From Pohlia nutans (lineage: Eukaryota; Streptophyta; Bryopsida; Bryales; Mniaceae): 64,000 nt of DNA. The notes beneath the pieces are model-generated. The model did not search any database and was not told the DNA's origin. It was given only the letters and a program-made list of their open reading frames with translations. The stretch covers positions 1,568,001 through 1,632,000 of the forward strand of contig CM040103.1 in the NCBI GenBank assembly GCA_022496805.1. Reading direction: 5' to 3'. Shown in pieces: positions 12,601-22,893 of the stretch; position 1 is the stretch's first letter, and every line of letters starts with the position of its first letter. The position numbers and the translations under genes were made by a program.

Positions 12601-13825
12601 CAGACTGAGATTTAAGTTATCATGTTCCGAAATAGTGATTTTTCAGATATTTTTGGGGGTTTGGTAGATGTGGTCATTCATCTTCACATAGGGCCGGTTC
12701 ATACTATGGCAAGAGGTCGTTGCAATTCAAATCCAATAGAGTTAACGGAAAAGTCAGCTCATAGAGGAAAGTTTTAGCAAACTCGTGTTGGATTTCTCTT
12801 GAACTCATATTGAAATATAAATAAACTAAAAATTAGTCTATGATGAGTTGGGAGACAATCTAAAACAAGCCACTGTCATTATTCTTCACAACTCGCACAC
12901 GAGGGGGCAATTTATGACACGACACTATTCAACCCAAGTATAGTTCAATAAAGATAGAGCAAAAAGGAGGTTAGATGGGCTTCTTTTTGGTTAACTCAAA
13001 TGCATGTCAAGAGTTCAAAGTCTTGGATTGAATATATATAGTAAAATATACAAATTGGAGATTCTAATTATTTTATAAAAAATTGGGTTTCCATTTTTTA
13101 TTGACCTAATTCTTCGTCAAGAGGTTGTTGCATTGGCGTCGAGACTCACAAAAAGTGTTGTCTCATAAGCACTTTAAAAGGCGATGGCCTTTGGACTTTG
13201 ACCTCTGGTATGAAGCCGGAAAGGCCGATTTTCAGCTTTCTTACAATATAATTGGTGAAATTCGACAAACTCTAAACCTTCGTCGATAGTGTGAATTGTC
13301 CCTCAAAACATCCTTTTTCTGATTCATAGAAATGGAGAATAGGGGTGTCAGAGTGTAAATATTTGCCCCAAATTTTGCAGGCGCTTCATCAACGAGCTTT
13401 CAAACAAAGACGTGGTTTTATATCATTGTAATTTACACCTATGGTAAAATCAAAATTTTGAGTACATTTTGTAATAGATATGAATTTTCTTTCAAAACAC
13501 TTCAAAAAATCATAGTAATTTCAAAATTTCAGCAATTGTTTGGAAAAAATTTGATTTGTAGGAAACATCTGGTTTCATTTACTAAAAATGTAAACTGAAT
13601 TCTCAACTTATTTACATTGGCAAATTGAATGTGATAGGTACAACATGATTCCATGGTCATAGACCCATGCATTTAGGGGTTGAAAAGCGTGACAAAACCC
13701 TGCAATTTCAATTCACGCAAAGAAGGCGATTGTTTTTTTGAGTGCCTCGGGATTGTCAAATTGGATTGCAAGAAGCACCATGTAGGAACCGCGTTTGCAA
13801 AGTCTCTCCTCACAAGCTTGCACTA
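12601..13825. other. No gene seen; decayed repeat fragments
   Basis: 12835-12915 resembles the dispersed repeat also at 16600-16680, 29030-29150 and 34680-34760 (shared GAGACAATCTAAAACAA). 13125-13280 resembles the right half of the Harbinger-like MITE at 32263-32625. No coding signal. Confidence 0.45.
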
Positions 13826-14043
13826 AGGTAAAGGGCTCCAAAACCAACAAGGTTCTGATTTCAACATAATTTAGACCATGCATTTATTTTAGAACACAAA
13901 TCTAGGCACATCACAGAGTTCTTATTGAATGTTAACCAAAATGATAAACTATCTATAGTATACCTAAATTTAGGTTCTAAGATGTTTATTGTGCCTAAGT
14001 TCTATTGAAATTAGAACCCTGTTGCTTTTGGAGCCCTCTACCT
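13826..14043 (+). mobile_element. TA-flanked MITE, AGGTAG family
   Basis: Ends AGGTAAAGGGCTCCAAAACC and GGAGCCCTCTACCT between TA dinucleotides at 13824-13825 and 14044-14045. It is 218 bp, the same length as the copy at 6267-6484, with matching subterminal CAACAAGGTTCT. Non-coding. Confidence 0.8.
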
Positions 14044-14764
14044 TAGATTAGATAGGGGGCTCCAAACCCATGATTCTAATTTTGCATGGGTTATGTTTTG
14101 AAATGGTTGTATTTTGTGATTGGCAGATGGGAACTCTGGAAAATACCTCAAATTTGCACCTTTTGTAGATTCTACAGGAATGGGGCCATTGGCAAATGTC
14201 TGATCGAGGAGGATTTTGTTATGAAATAGTGATTTTTTAATGTTTGGTAGATGTGAGTGGTGGATAAAGGCTCACCAACTTCCAAGGCAAGTTGGAATCA
14301 TTCAAATATTCAATTATTCGCTATGTTACAGCCTTGGATCGCGGGTGACTTGGAAACACTGGCTTGAATCCCAGGATGGGCTTTCGGCCATTTTGGGCAG
14401 ATTTTCATAAGTTTGACCCAGTGGCTCCCAGGCGGGTATCAATAGATAGATGCACCGACCACCAACTAGGGAATGCCAAAAAGGCCATATTTTCTTGTCA
14501 CCCTTGATCACTAGAAAGATTCTGAATACTACTCAAAAGATTCCAAATATCACTAGAATTTTTTTGAAATCATTAGAAAGATTCCGAAACTATTATAAAG
14601 ATTTCGAAACAACGAGAAAAATCTAAATACCACTCGAAAAATGCTAAAATTTTCTCGTAACTAGTGGAAGCACCGTTGTTTGACGTGACTATATTTTACC
14701 GACTGTTTGTATGAATACAATATAAAAATACGTTGATGTATTACATGTTTCAATTATTTTTTAG
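14044..14764. other. No gene seen
   Basis: Begins with GGGGGCTCCAAACCCATG near 14054, a possible solo end of the neighbouring MITE family. A cluster of short GATTC[CT]GAA(A)TA-like words lies at 14515-14650. No gene. Confidence 0.4.
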
Positions 14765-14991
14765 CCCCTAAACGTCCCATGGGGATAGTAAATACGTTTT
14801 CGTATAATTGGCATTTGCTACCAACAAGAAGTTCTAAATTGGGTTCTCAATAGCTCACTAGAACCACATTGATCTAAATTTCAACTTCTTTGTTGAACAG
14901 TCAAATCCATTAAAGGTGTGGATCCATTCCAAATAAAAGAAATATACATTGTATTCTACTTGCCACAAAGGCATTTTCAGACGTTTGGGGG
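14765..14991 (+). mobile_element. TTAA-type MITE, 227 bp, CCATGGGGATAGTA subfamily
   Basis: Ends CCCCTAAACGTCCCATGGGG and CAGACGTTTGGGGG. The right flank is TTAA and the left flank TTAG. Copies of the same size and interior lie at 29985-30209 and 33152-33376. All share ATACG..GTATAATTG near the left and a GTATTCTACT-like word near the right. Non-coding. Confidence 0.8.
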
Positions 14992-17126
14992 TTAAATGCC
15001 ATAGGCAATCGGGTCTCTTGGACGACTAGGCGGGCTCCTCTTTCTACTCTTAGAGTGTCTGTGGCCGAGTGAAGCTACAGTTTGGAAAGAGGAATTGTGA
15101 AGGATGGAATGATCGCATTAGATTTCTGTGGCACCATAGCTTAAGCGTTTTTTTTTGAGCGAGGTATCAATAAATAGAATCTTGCGAAGCTTGTTAACAA
15201 AACCGGGACAGCCTTTGTACCCTTCAAGGCCAACACACATTTTGTATTACTCTTCTTTCTAACTTGACAAACTTTACTAATCTCTTTTGCAAAGGTCGTG
15301 ATTTAGCAAGAAGGGTGTATACATTGTATTGTAATTTTCAGTGGTATAATACTAATTTTCAACAAGATGTGTGCATTGGTCAATGAATTGTAGGTTTGCT
15401 AGAATTTTTATGGCAAACAAGTTTCATCGTGCAATGAAATTGCACAAGCCGGTAATCAAGCACCTATGGTTTGAGGATTCTCTGCGAGCAGGCAAAAAGC
15501 TTCCAAAACGTCCTTACAAGCTTCATTGTTATGACTAGACTGTGGACTGATTTTGAACTTTGAATTGCAATTGTAGTAATTTATTTTTGTAGCAGGAATA
15601 AAGGAAAATTTGAGAGGGTCGATTGATGGATGATGCTTGAACTTATTGCAATGAAGGTTTGATGATTCATTGGCAAATTATAAAGATTTTTTAGGGCTTT
15701 GTATGGCTTTAGTTCCCCTGCAAATCAGGGCACAATCAAATATCAAGAACGGCGTTGACAAATTTCATTCAAGTATGTCAATTTGGAGGCTATTGATGTG
15801 ATTGATGTCAAGGCTTTTCCAAAATTCATTAACTCAAGAGACAACACAATGTGTGTCAAAGAAGTAGGTGATCTTTCCCAAGATATTAATGTTCAAATAT
15901 GGTAACATTCTCTGAGGAGAAGAAGAGAAGGTGAAAGGTAGCTCTAAGTGAAGTAAAGACCATGTTTGAGAGGGAACTTTAAAATATCTTAAAAATAGAA
16001 CTAGGTTGGTTACCAAAAATTAATAAGCAACTCTACTGGCTTCTGTGATGCCGTGATGTTTACATGGTACCATACAATTAAGAGTATTATCAGGGCATCG
16101 GGTCATTGACATTACGAACGGACACTTTATTCACGCTGGCCCTTTCCTTAGGGTCGGTGTTTCTATCTATCTATCTATCTAAGAGTATTATCACAATAAA
16201 AACAATATGGCAATACCTTCAAACTAAAGATGACATGCAAGCACTTCCCACAAAAAACAAGAGTTTGCATCAACTCTTACATGGTCAACTATCACAAAAA
16301 ACAACAAACTAGTATTTGCCCAAAATCACCCACCTTTCGTAAGTTGAACTTGCTAATAAGGAATCGACAACAGGTTTGGGTAGGCACTTTAGGATCCACA
16401 ATCACAAAAAATTGCAATAAACAACTAAATAAATGAGCAAACAAAAGACGGTCTTACCAGAATTAGTGTCTTTTTCAACAACCCATTTAATATGCGAATG
16501 ATACTCACTTTGTCCGAAAATAATTGTTCTAGTTTTTGGCAATTTTTTTTTGAGCTATTTCTGTTTTATGAACTATGGACTAGGAGCTTTGGTGGAAGAT
16601 GTGGAAGCCAGAGCGAGGTACGGAGGATAATGACAATGCTTTGTTTTAAATTGTCTCCTAGCTCGCCATAGATTGGTTTTTGGCCTATTCAAATTTCAAT
16701 ATGAGTCCAAAAGGAATTCAACAAGAGTGTACCAAAGCTTTCCTCTCTAGGTTTTATTTTTTGTTTGAAACAAATTGATGCTTTACTTCCATTGCACAAC
16801 AACAAATTACAAACATCACACTGTGAACGAAGAGACTGCATTTCCAATGCTCCCCCGCGAGTGATTTTTTTTGGAATTCTTCTTCCTACAATTTCTAAAC
16901 TAGACCCAAAGCTCCTAATAATTTCCTACTAAAAGTGACTCCCCCACTTTAACATGAGGCCCTGCAGCAATCCCCATCATGCTTGAGGTTTCTATCAAAC
17001 AAGGAAGTATTAACCCTCACGACGTGCATTCAACCGGAATCAAACCGTCGCCCTCTCTTTGGTGCTAATAAACAGTCCTAAAGGGAGCCCACTTCTTGAC
17101 TATCACCGAACCAAAAAAAAAGTGTG
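14992..17126. other. No gene seen; (TATC)n run and shared dispersed repeat
   Basis: 16163-16182 holds a short TATC microsatellite. 16500-17126 is, in inverted orientation, a diverged copy of the DNA flanking the tRNA-Asn genes at 34400-34860 (shared TAGGAGCTTTGG, TGTAGGAAGAA and ATGCTTG..GTTTCTAT). No coding sequence is evident. Confidence 0.45.
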
Positions 17127-17192
17127 CGCTAGAAGGAGGGGTCGAACCTCCGACCTTGTGGTTAACACCCACACGCTCTAACCAACTGAGCT

Positions 17193-18840
17193 GAAAACCC
17201 GAAATCCGGGGGATTAAAAACGAGGCGAAAAAACCGCAAAATACAAAGCCTCGCGGCAAAGGGAGCACCGAGCAACCCAAAAACCAAAAAGAGAGCCACT
17301 AGGACTAACAGAGGGGAAAAACCCAGGAATGAAAAAAACAAACCCAAGAGCCCATAAGGGCCAACCAGAGTCAAAGAACAAGCCAATGAGCAAGTCAAAG
17401 AAACTGGAACAAAAGACAAAAACACTAATCAGGTTCCCTAGGGTAAAACCTGTCTAAGCTACCATTAAAGTTGCCTATGACATGAGAAGAACTAACAAGA
17501 GGAGCAACAGTACGAGGACTCCATTGTTGAGCTTGCGCGAGAAGAACAGGGCCTTGAGCGAGAGGGAGACCTCTGGGGTCGTGCTCGTGCAGAACGAGCT
17601 GCTCACTCTGAGCCGCACTCGGCTGGGAAGCTTCGTGCGACTGGGGGCCGGCTAGAACGCAAGGCCGCGTAAAATCCGGGAGAACAGGAGACTGACTGAA
17701 GTCCTGGGGTGCGAGGCGCTGAGAAGGAGACGCCTGCGAGGTGCTGGCGTGATCGGCGCTCAGACTCTGCTGGCGGGAAGCAGGAGGAACGGCAAAGCTG
17801 GGGTCAACGGCGGGTCCTGAAACCTTGGTCGGTACGCAAGGCCCCGTAAAGTCCGGCAGCACACGAGGCTGACTGAAGTCCTGGGGTGCGAGGCAGTGAG
17901 AGGGAGACACCTGCGAGGTGCTGGCGTGGTCGGCGCTGAAACTATGCTTGCGAGAAGCAGAAGGAACGGCAAAGCAGGGGTCAACGGCGGGTCCCGAAAC
18001 TCTTGTCGGTGGCTGAAGACCTTGAGTCCGCCTGAAAAAGTCGTTGCTGTACGGAGGAGTGGGAGCTCCTCTGCCTGGAGAGAGACAAGTCCAGAAATCC
18101 GCTTGTCTTCTCAGCTCGGCATCATTCTGTAAATCGAGAGGTAAATTTTGCACTTGAGCCTCTGTGTCTTGGTTGTGGTGCAGGGGAGGCTGAGAAATTG
18201 GCTCTCGGTCCTCTTGATCGCTGAAGTCTTGACTAGCTTCTTGTTCAACCTCGTTCTCCAAATCCTGTAGAATTTGAGCGAGTATTTCCTCTGCGTTTCT
18301 CTCAATTTCAGCTTCATGATTGGGTGACAATGAATGTGTATCCCTAGAGAGAGATGGAGAAGGATCCATAGCCAGTCGTTGGGATGACTCTGAAGCCTGA
18401 TCCGTGCCTTCTGAAACAGGGGTCGGAAGTCCCGGTTGAGTGAGGCCGGAACGGAAACTCCGATACCTGTTAGCTAAGTCCTTAGGTAGAAATTCCATAT
18501 GCGGTGCTAAGTTCCAGTGAATACCGTTGATCCTAGAACAGAATAGATTACCCCGAGTCCAAGTATCTAGGAAGGTTGCTTCTTTTTGCAATTGATTCTC
18601 GGACTTGAAAGAAGCGTTGTACTTGGTCATTTCTAACCAGGCCCCCATTCCTGTTTGGACGGTAGTCTGCCATGCACGGAAAAGTGCAATTCCTATGTGG
18701 AATTCACCATCGCGCAGATCGTAAGAAACCTTCTGACACCATAGGAACCAGATGAGACATCCTCGTAAAACTTCCCACGGTGTTTCGTCTACTGTAGCTG
18801 GTGGAACTCTGGCCCCTGGAATTAATGTAGCTGAAGAGTC
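17193..18840 (-). mobile_element. 5'-truncated non-LTR retrotransposon (LINE) in a tRNA-Asn gene
   Basis: A 1,648-bp insertion on the minus strand, flanked by a perfect 17-bp duplication of CTCTAACCAACTGAGCT. The reading frame is open from the 5' junction at 18840 to 17425, followed by a 232-bp 3' untranslated tail ending GGATTTCGGGTTTTC at 17193. There is no poly-A tail. A long target duplication, 5' truncation and a tail of ORF2-like sequence are hallmarks of target-primed reverse transcription. The element is in the same orientation as the tRNA. Related plant LINEs exist, but I cannot name the clade. Confidence 0.82.
17425..18840 (-). CDS. C-terminal part of LINE ORF2-like protein (no start, truncated)
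   Basis: About 471 codons, open right from the insertion junction; the first internal Met is at 18648. The N-terminal part contains PWEVLRGCLIWFLWCQKV, then FHIGIALFRAWQTTVQTGMG and a segment with FLPKDLANRYRSFRSG. This resembles the region after the reverse transcriptase domain of plant LINEs, where a W-x-x-W/C segment is typical, but the reverse transcriptase itself is missing. The rest is low-complexity and rich in Ser, Pro, Gln and Ala. It holds a tandem duplication of about 59 residues, each unit starting VSGPAVDP and ending near DFT.PCV (DNA roughly 17648-18003). GC is much higher than in neighbouring DNA, consistent with recent arrival. The family call rests on weak similarity plus the insertion hallmarks. 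Confidence 0.65.
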   Translation of the reverse strand, partial: DSSATLIPGARVPPATVDETPWEVLRGCLIWFLWCQKVSYDLRDGEFHIGIALFRAWQTTVQTGMGAWLEMTKYNASFKSENQLQKEATFLDTWTRGNLFCSRINGIHWNLAPHMEFLPKDLANRYRSFRSGLTQPGLPTPVSEGTDQASESSQRLAMDPSPSLSRDTHSLSPNHEAEIERNAEEILAQILQDLENEVEQEASQDFSDQEDREPISQPPLHHNQDTEAQVQNLPLDLQNDAELRRQADFWTCLSPGRGAPTPPYSNDFFRRTQGLQPPTRVSGPAVDPCFAVPSASRKHSFSADHASTSQVSPSHCLAPQDFSQPRVLPDFTGPCVPTKVSGPAVDPSFAVPPASRQQSLSADHASTSQASPSQRLAPQDFSQSPVLPDFTRPCVLAGPQSHEASQPSAAQSEQLVLHEHDPRGLPLAQGPVLLAQAQQWSPRTVAPLVSSSHVIGNFNGSLDRFYPREPD

Positions 18841-18865
18841 CTCTAACCAACTGAGCTATTCCAGC

Positions 18866-19224
18866 AGTAGGCTAACTTTTCTATTATCTCCGCTGACCAA
18901 AAAGTTTAAGGTGTCAAATTTACAACACTAAGTTATTAGAATTGGATCCACACATCACATATCCTCTTCAATTCCGAACCACAAGGAAAATAAATCCAAT
19001 TTTTTTTCTATGGCTCCCTCAACTAACTTGAATTTTCAAAAGTCAATGCAAACACTTTTCGTTTAGTTGTTTAGGGAGAATCTCATGCTTTCAATGGTAA
19101 GGTGCATCTAAAAGCATCTCTATCATCAACTCAAATCTGTACTGAGAAGGTCATCCAAAAATTACATGGCATACTATGTAGTTTCCACGAACATCATTCA
19201 ATTAGGCTCTAAGAATAATGAATA
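18866..19224. other. No gene seen; flank of the split tRNA and host DNA of the transposon stack
   Basis: 18866-18980 resembles 35387-35470, the 5' flank of the intact tRNA-Asn. 19110-19224 resembles 36310-36415, which is the uninterrupted relative of this locus. Confidence 0.6.
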
Positions 19225-19254
19225 AGGTTGGATAACCCATTACTACCAACTTAA

Positions 19255-19626
19255 CCCCTAAACGTCAAGAGGGCCTGGACGGGACAGCCCGCAAGGCATC
19301 TAAAATTTTTTTGGGAAGAAAAAAAAAAAAAAAAAAAAAAAAACCCCAACAACAGCTCTGCAGTGCACTGCTAGCTAGCACTGTAGCACTGCGGCAATGC
19401 TGAACTTCAGCTGCCCCAACCTCAAAACTTGTTCAAATTTGATAACTTTGATTGCTTACCAACGATTCCACAATCTCTCAAATGAGGCAAAAATTTGGAA
19501 TCTAGATCGCTTTTTCAGTAGCTTTCCAACGCAACAAGTCTCGCTTGATTTGGTTGAGAAAATCAACTTTTTTCTTGATTATTCTCTCTTAAATAAGCCC
19601 ATGGGGCTTACCTTGACGTTTAAGGG
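19255..19626 (+). mobile_element. TTAA-flanked (piggyBac-like) MITE nested in family A
   Basis: Ends CCCCTAAACGTCAAGAGGGC and CCTTGACGTTTAAGGG, with TTAA on both sides (19251-19254, 19627-19630). The intact relative at 61234-61637 has a single TTAA at the matching point (about 61608-61611 on the complementary strand). The element therefore duplicated TTAA exactly on insertion. It carries a 20-odd-base poly-A run near 19320. No coding capacity beyond a 77-codon chance frame. Confidence 0.92.
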
Positions 19627-19905
19627 TTAAGCAATTTGGCCTATTTTGGGCAGTGCGAAATTCCAAAAAAAAATATGACCGCATTCAAAATAGGTGTTGA
19701 TGAGGATTGCAAAAATTTGCAACATTTGATTTGCATTTGTCAATTTTATACAAAATTTCAAAGTGGAAAGTAACTTTTGACCGAAATCAAACCTCTAGGG
19801 TTTCCCATGTCCACACCATGTGGTACTAACTTTCACTCATAATGATACCCAAAACCACCAACTATTTCTTCGCAATGTTTGGCGTGCCATTGGTCTACTT
19901 GAATA

Positions 19906-20181
19906 CCGTAGTAGGAAGGCAGGGTCGGCACTTTCATGTCGAATAATTAATTAAAGTTTGAAAAGTAGGGGTCGGCACTTTCAAAAATAATTATTAAAAA
20001 TTCGGCTATTAATAACTAACATTGAATTTTACTAGCGGCTACACCTTTTCCTTTGTTTTTTGTCTACAATTTTTGTTGACTTCATTTTTGTTGATTTCGA
20101 CAAAATACTTGATAAATTTATTTATTTTTTCGGCATTTTTTTGGGGAATTGTTTTCTGCCGACCCTGCCTTCCTACTACGG
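19906..20181 (+). mobile_element. TA-flanked MITE with CCGTAGTAGGAAGG ends, nested in family A
   Basis: A 276-bp element with perfect terminal inverted repeats CCGTAGTAGGAAGGCAGGGT and complement, between TA dinucleotides (19904-19905 and 20182-20183). The uninterrupted family A copies read ..CTTGAATAGTGAAATTGG across this point. The interior is AT-rich and non-coding. Confidence 0.9.
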
Positions 20182-20312
20182 TATAGAAATTGGTGGTTTT
20201 GGGTCTCGACTGTTGTAGCCCCAAGAAAAGTCTACATGTTCTGATTGCGGGAGGTGGTGGTAATAGGTTATCCAACCCTAAGTCTCTCACAAATCACCAC
20301 GCAAGGATTGTA

Positions 20313-21252
20313 CAGTCAGGTCTGATTTGCTTACGAATTCCTATCTGCAGGAAAGTTTTTTTGAAACTTTGAACTATGCGTATGTGCTAAAAAATGATCC
20401 GATTTGGAAACTGCAAAGTGCATTGGAATCACATCGGCGTGTACTACAATATCATTACAAATTTACACATGTATTAGTGAAAGTTATACAAAAAGTCAAA
20501 AATAATGTATACACTATCTACCGTTGAGTGCTCTCACCCTTTGCTTCAATTATGGTGTCTATTCTAGCAAGCATATATGAAATGAGCGTTTGAAATTGTT
20601 CTTGAAATACTTGGACCTATAATTGTAAGATAATTTGTATCATTCCATTTGTCTTTTTTGTACTTTTTTATTTTGTAATGGTATAGGGGCTTTCATGGGT
20701 TTTAACAAAAGTCCACTTGTCATCATTACTCCAACTAAACAACCAATAGTTGATTTTGTGTAACTCCTTGATGAAATTACATTGAGCCCCTTCTATTTTA
20801 TGCATGATAGACCTATTCCATTCACATTGATGGAAGATGGTGCTCCAATACATCGTAACAGGTACCTTAATGATTAGAGACAAGCATATAGAATCAAAAG
20901 ATTATGAAGAAAAAAGATGAAATGATACAAATCATTCAAGAAGTATGAGCTCAAGTATCTCAAAAACAACTTCAAACACTCATTTCATTTTTTCTTGCTA
21001 AAATGAACACTATAATTGAAGCAAAGGGTGAGAGCACTCAATGGTAGATAGTGTATATATTATTTTTAACTTGTTGTATAACTTTCACTAATACATGTGT
21101 AAATTTGTAATAATATTGTAGTACACGCTAATGTGATTCCAACGCACTTTGCGGTTTCCAAATCGGATCATTTTTGAGTACACACGCATTGTTCAAAGTT
21201 TCTGAATTTTTTTCTTGCAGATGGCAATTCGTAAGCAAATCAGGCCTGACTG
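20313..21252 (+). mobile_element. Tc1-like element with long inverted repeats and transposase remnant
   Basis: Ends CAGTCAGGTCTGATTTGC and GCAAATCAGGCCTGACTG flanked by TA (20311-20312, 21253-21254); CAGT at the tip is typical of Tc1-type elements. Inverted arms of about 340 bp (20313-20650 and 20910-21252) surround a decayed transposase fragment. A paralogous stretch at 36417-36445 lacks the insertion and shows one dinucleotide (TG) at the site, which supports the TA duplication. Confidence 0.88.
20675..20890 (+). pseudogene. Remnant of Tc1/mariner-type DDE transposase
   Basis: Read on the plus strand with frame breaks, the segment gives an ancestral VMVWGAFMG-like start (a lesion near 20682-20686), then GFNKSPLVIITPTKQP, IPFTLMEDGAPIHRNR and RQAYRIKR. 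The MEDGAPIHR box is the conserved block around the second catalytic Asp of Tc1-type transposases. The N-terminal DNA-binding part, the first Asp and the C-terminal catalytic residue are missing, so it is inactive. The same stretch on the minus strand has a 71-codon chance frame, which I disregard. Confidence 0.75.
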
Positions 21253-22090
21253 TACAATTATGATTTGCAATTAAAAAGAGAAAATACACTAGCTTGAAGC
21301 CCAATTTAGACTATGGACCAAGAACCATAATTAAGAAGAACGGGTTGTTTTTATGGTCACACTTCATAAAAATGCATTATGGTCACATGTTCATTTTTAA
21401 TTTTTAATTTTAATTTTTTTTCACTAGTGTAAACCTAAGTTGTCCCGAGAGGAGTTCATAGGCTAATCAAAGATTTCATAGAGGCATCCATAGGACAACT
21501 TCTTGTTCTGTAGTCTAAGTTGCCTCTAAATTGTTTTGAGGGCTCTGAATTGGATTGATGTATTTAGTATCTCCTTCTATATTAACTGTTGACCAATCCA
21601 TGTACATTCATTTTCCAGAGTCAGAGAGCTATCCATAGTATTGGTGGAGATGTTTTAAGGCCAAGCTTCCATGAATCAGTAGTGGGTACTCAAACGATTA
21701 AAACTAACTTCCTATAAACTGATCTACAGTAAAAAAAATCCACACTACAAAAGTGCATCATGGATGAGAAAATATGGATGAAATCTTTACATCGTTCAAA
21801 AAATGAACGTTTAGCCAATGCAGGGTTAAATGTAATGAAAATATTTACAAGCAATTAAGGGTTAAGTGCTTGTAAATAATTTCATTACATTTTTGAATTG
21901 ATTTGAAACCTTAAATGATGCCATTTATTTTAATTTTGCTTCAATACACTATTTCCTTGGAAACATTGCTATATCGAATAAAACCAAGTATTTTAATGCA
22001 TCAATTTTTAACTGAGTTGTGACTGGAGACAGTGAGAATCTTTTATGGATAAGTTGATTGTAATGTTGTAAAAAACTACCCCATGCAAGA
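21253..22090. other. No gene seen; host DNA and a family B fragment
   Basis: 21255-21320 resembles 36437-36500 (the unoccupied relative). 21725-21815 resembles the right end of family B (GTGCATCATGGATGAGAAAA). Otherwise unassigned. Confidence 0.45.
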
Positions 22091-22094
22091 TTAA

Positions 22095-22893
22095 CCCTTT
22101 AGTGCCCAACTGACCACATTATGGTCACTGCAATGTTCGCAATGCAAATAGTAGAGAATCCGTGAAGAATTCGAACTTCAGTTTTGAAGTTCAGATTATG
22201 CCACATACATTATACATCTTCCAGAAAAAGAAATTTTCAATTTGGAATTGTACAACTATCAAAATACCTATCAACATAACGCAAAATACTACAAACACTT
22301 GAAAATACAGTAAATACTTACAAACACAACACATGTATTAAGTATTTCTTGTGTTTGGAAGTTTGTTATCTTGTTTTGTTTTTTCTGTATTGTGTTCTCT
22401 TCTTCATCTTCCATTAGTGTGTGTAATCCGATCTTGACTAATGTACCCACTCCTGTCAATTTTCAACGTATAAAATTTTGCCTAAACCGTATATGGATAA
22501 GTCACTTTCACTTATAAAATTCACAATAATTATGAGTGAGTCTATTTTTGATATGAAATATTGCAACGGAGAGGTGTTGGCATAGGGCATAGCTGAACTT
22601 CTTTACTTTCATATTTGAAAATTTAACCCAAATTTTATTTAACTTTGAAGTCACACACCCCCAAAAATCTCATTTTTGAGCGTGCATTATATAGTTCAAA
22701 TACATACTATAATCTTCCGATCCCACCGTTGGATGATTCTCAAATTTTAATAAAATGTGTGCTCTCAAGTTGAGAATAGAATTGTACGGCTACTTTCTAA
22801 TTTAATATATTCTATTTCTGATAATCTCAATCACAGTGGAAAAATCCACTGAAATTCAGAGCTCCCAGCTACAGTACTCTGGGCACTAAAGGG
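22095..22893 (+). mobile_element. TTAA-flanked MITE with CCCTTTAGTGCCC ends, 799 bp
   Basis: Ends CCCTTTAGTGCCCAACTG and CTGGGCACTAAAGGG, with TTAA on both sides (22091-22094, 22894-22897). The interior is related, in inverted orientation, to 57120-57877 (shared AAATACTTACAAACACAA-like words). No intact coding sequence. Confidence 0.85.

Larger units (their letters stand above)
17127..18865 (-). pseudogene. tRNA-Asn(GUU) gene split by a LINE insertion
   Basis: The 3' two thirds of a tRNA-Asn lie at 17127-17192 and the first 8 nt at 18858-18865. The 17 nt at 17176-17192 are repeated at 18841-18857 as a target duplication. Joined once, the parts give exactly 74 nt, matching the intact copies at 34322 and 35313 apart from one base, a C-to-G change on the sense strand at the start of the anticodon loop (position 32). 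The break falls at the A box, so the gene should not produce a tRNA. Confidence 0.93.
19225..20278 (+). mobile_element. TA-flanked MITE family A, interrupted by two later insertions
   Basis: Ends AGGTTGGATAACCCATTACT and GGTAATAGGTTATCCAACCC, between TA dinucleotides (19223-19224, 20279-20280). Subtracting the two nested elements with their duplicated targets (19255-19626 and 19906-20181) leaves 400 bp, which agrees with the intact copies at 61234-61637 (404 bp) and 32640-33038 (399 bp). Non-coding. Confidence 0.9.
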
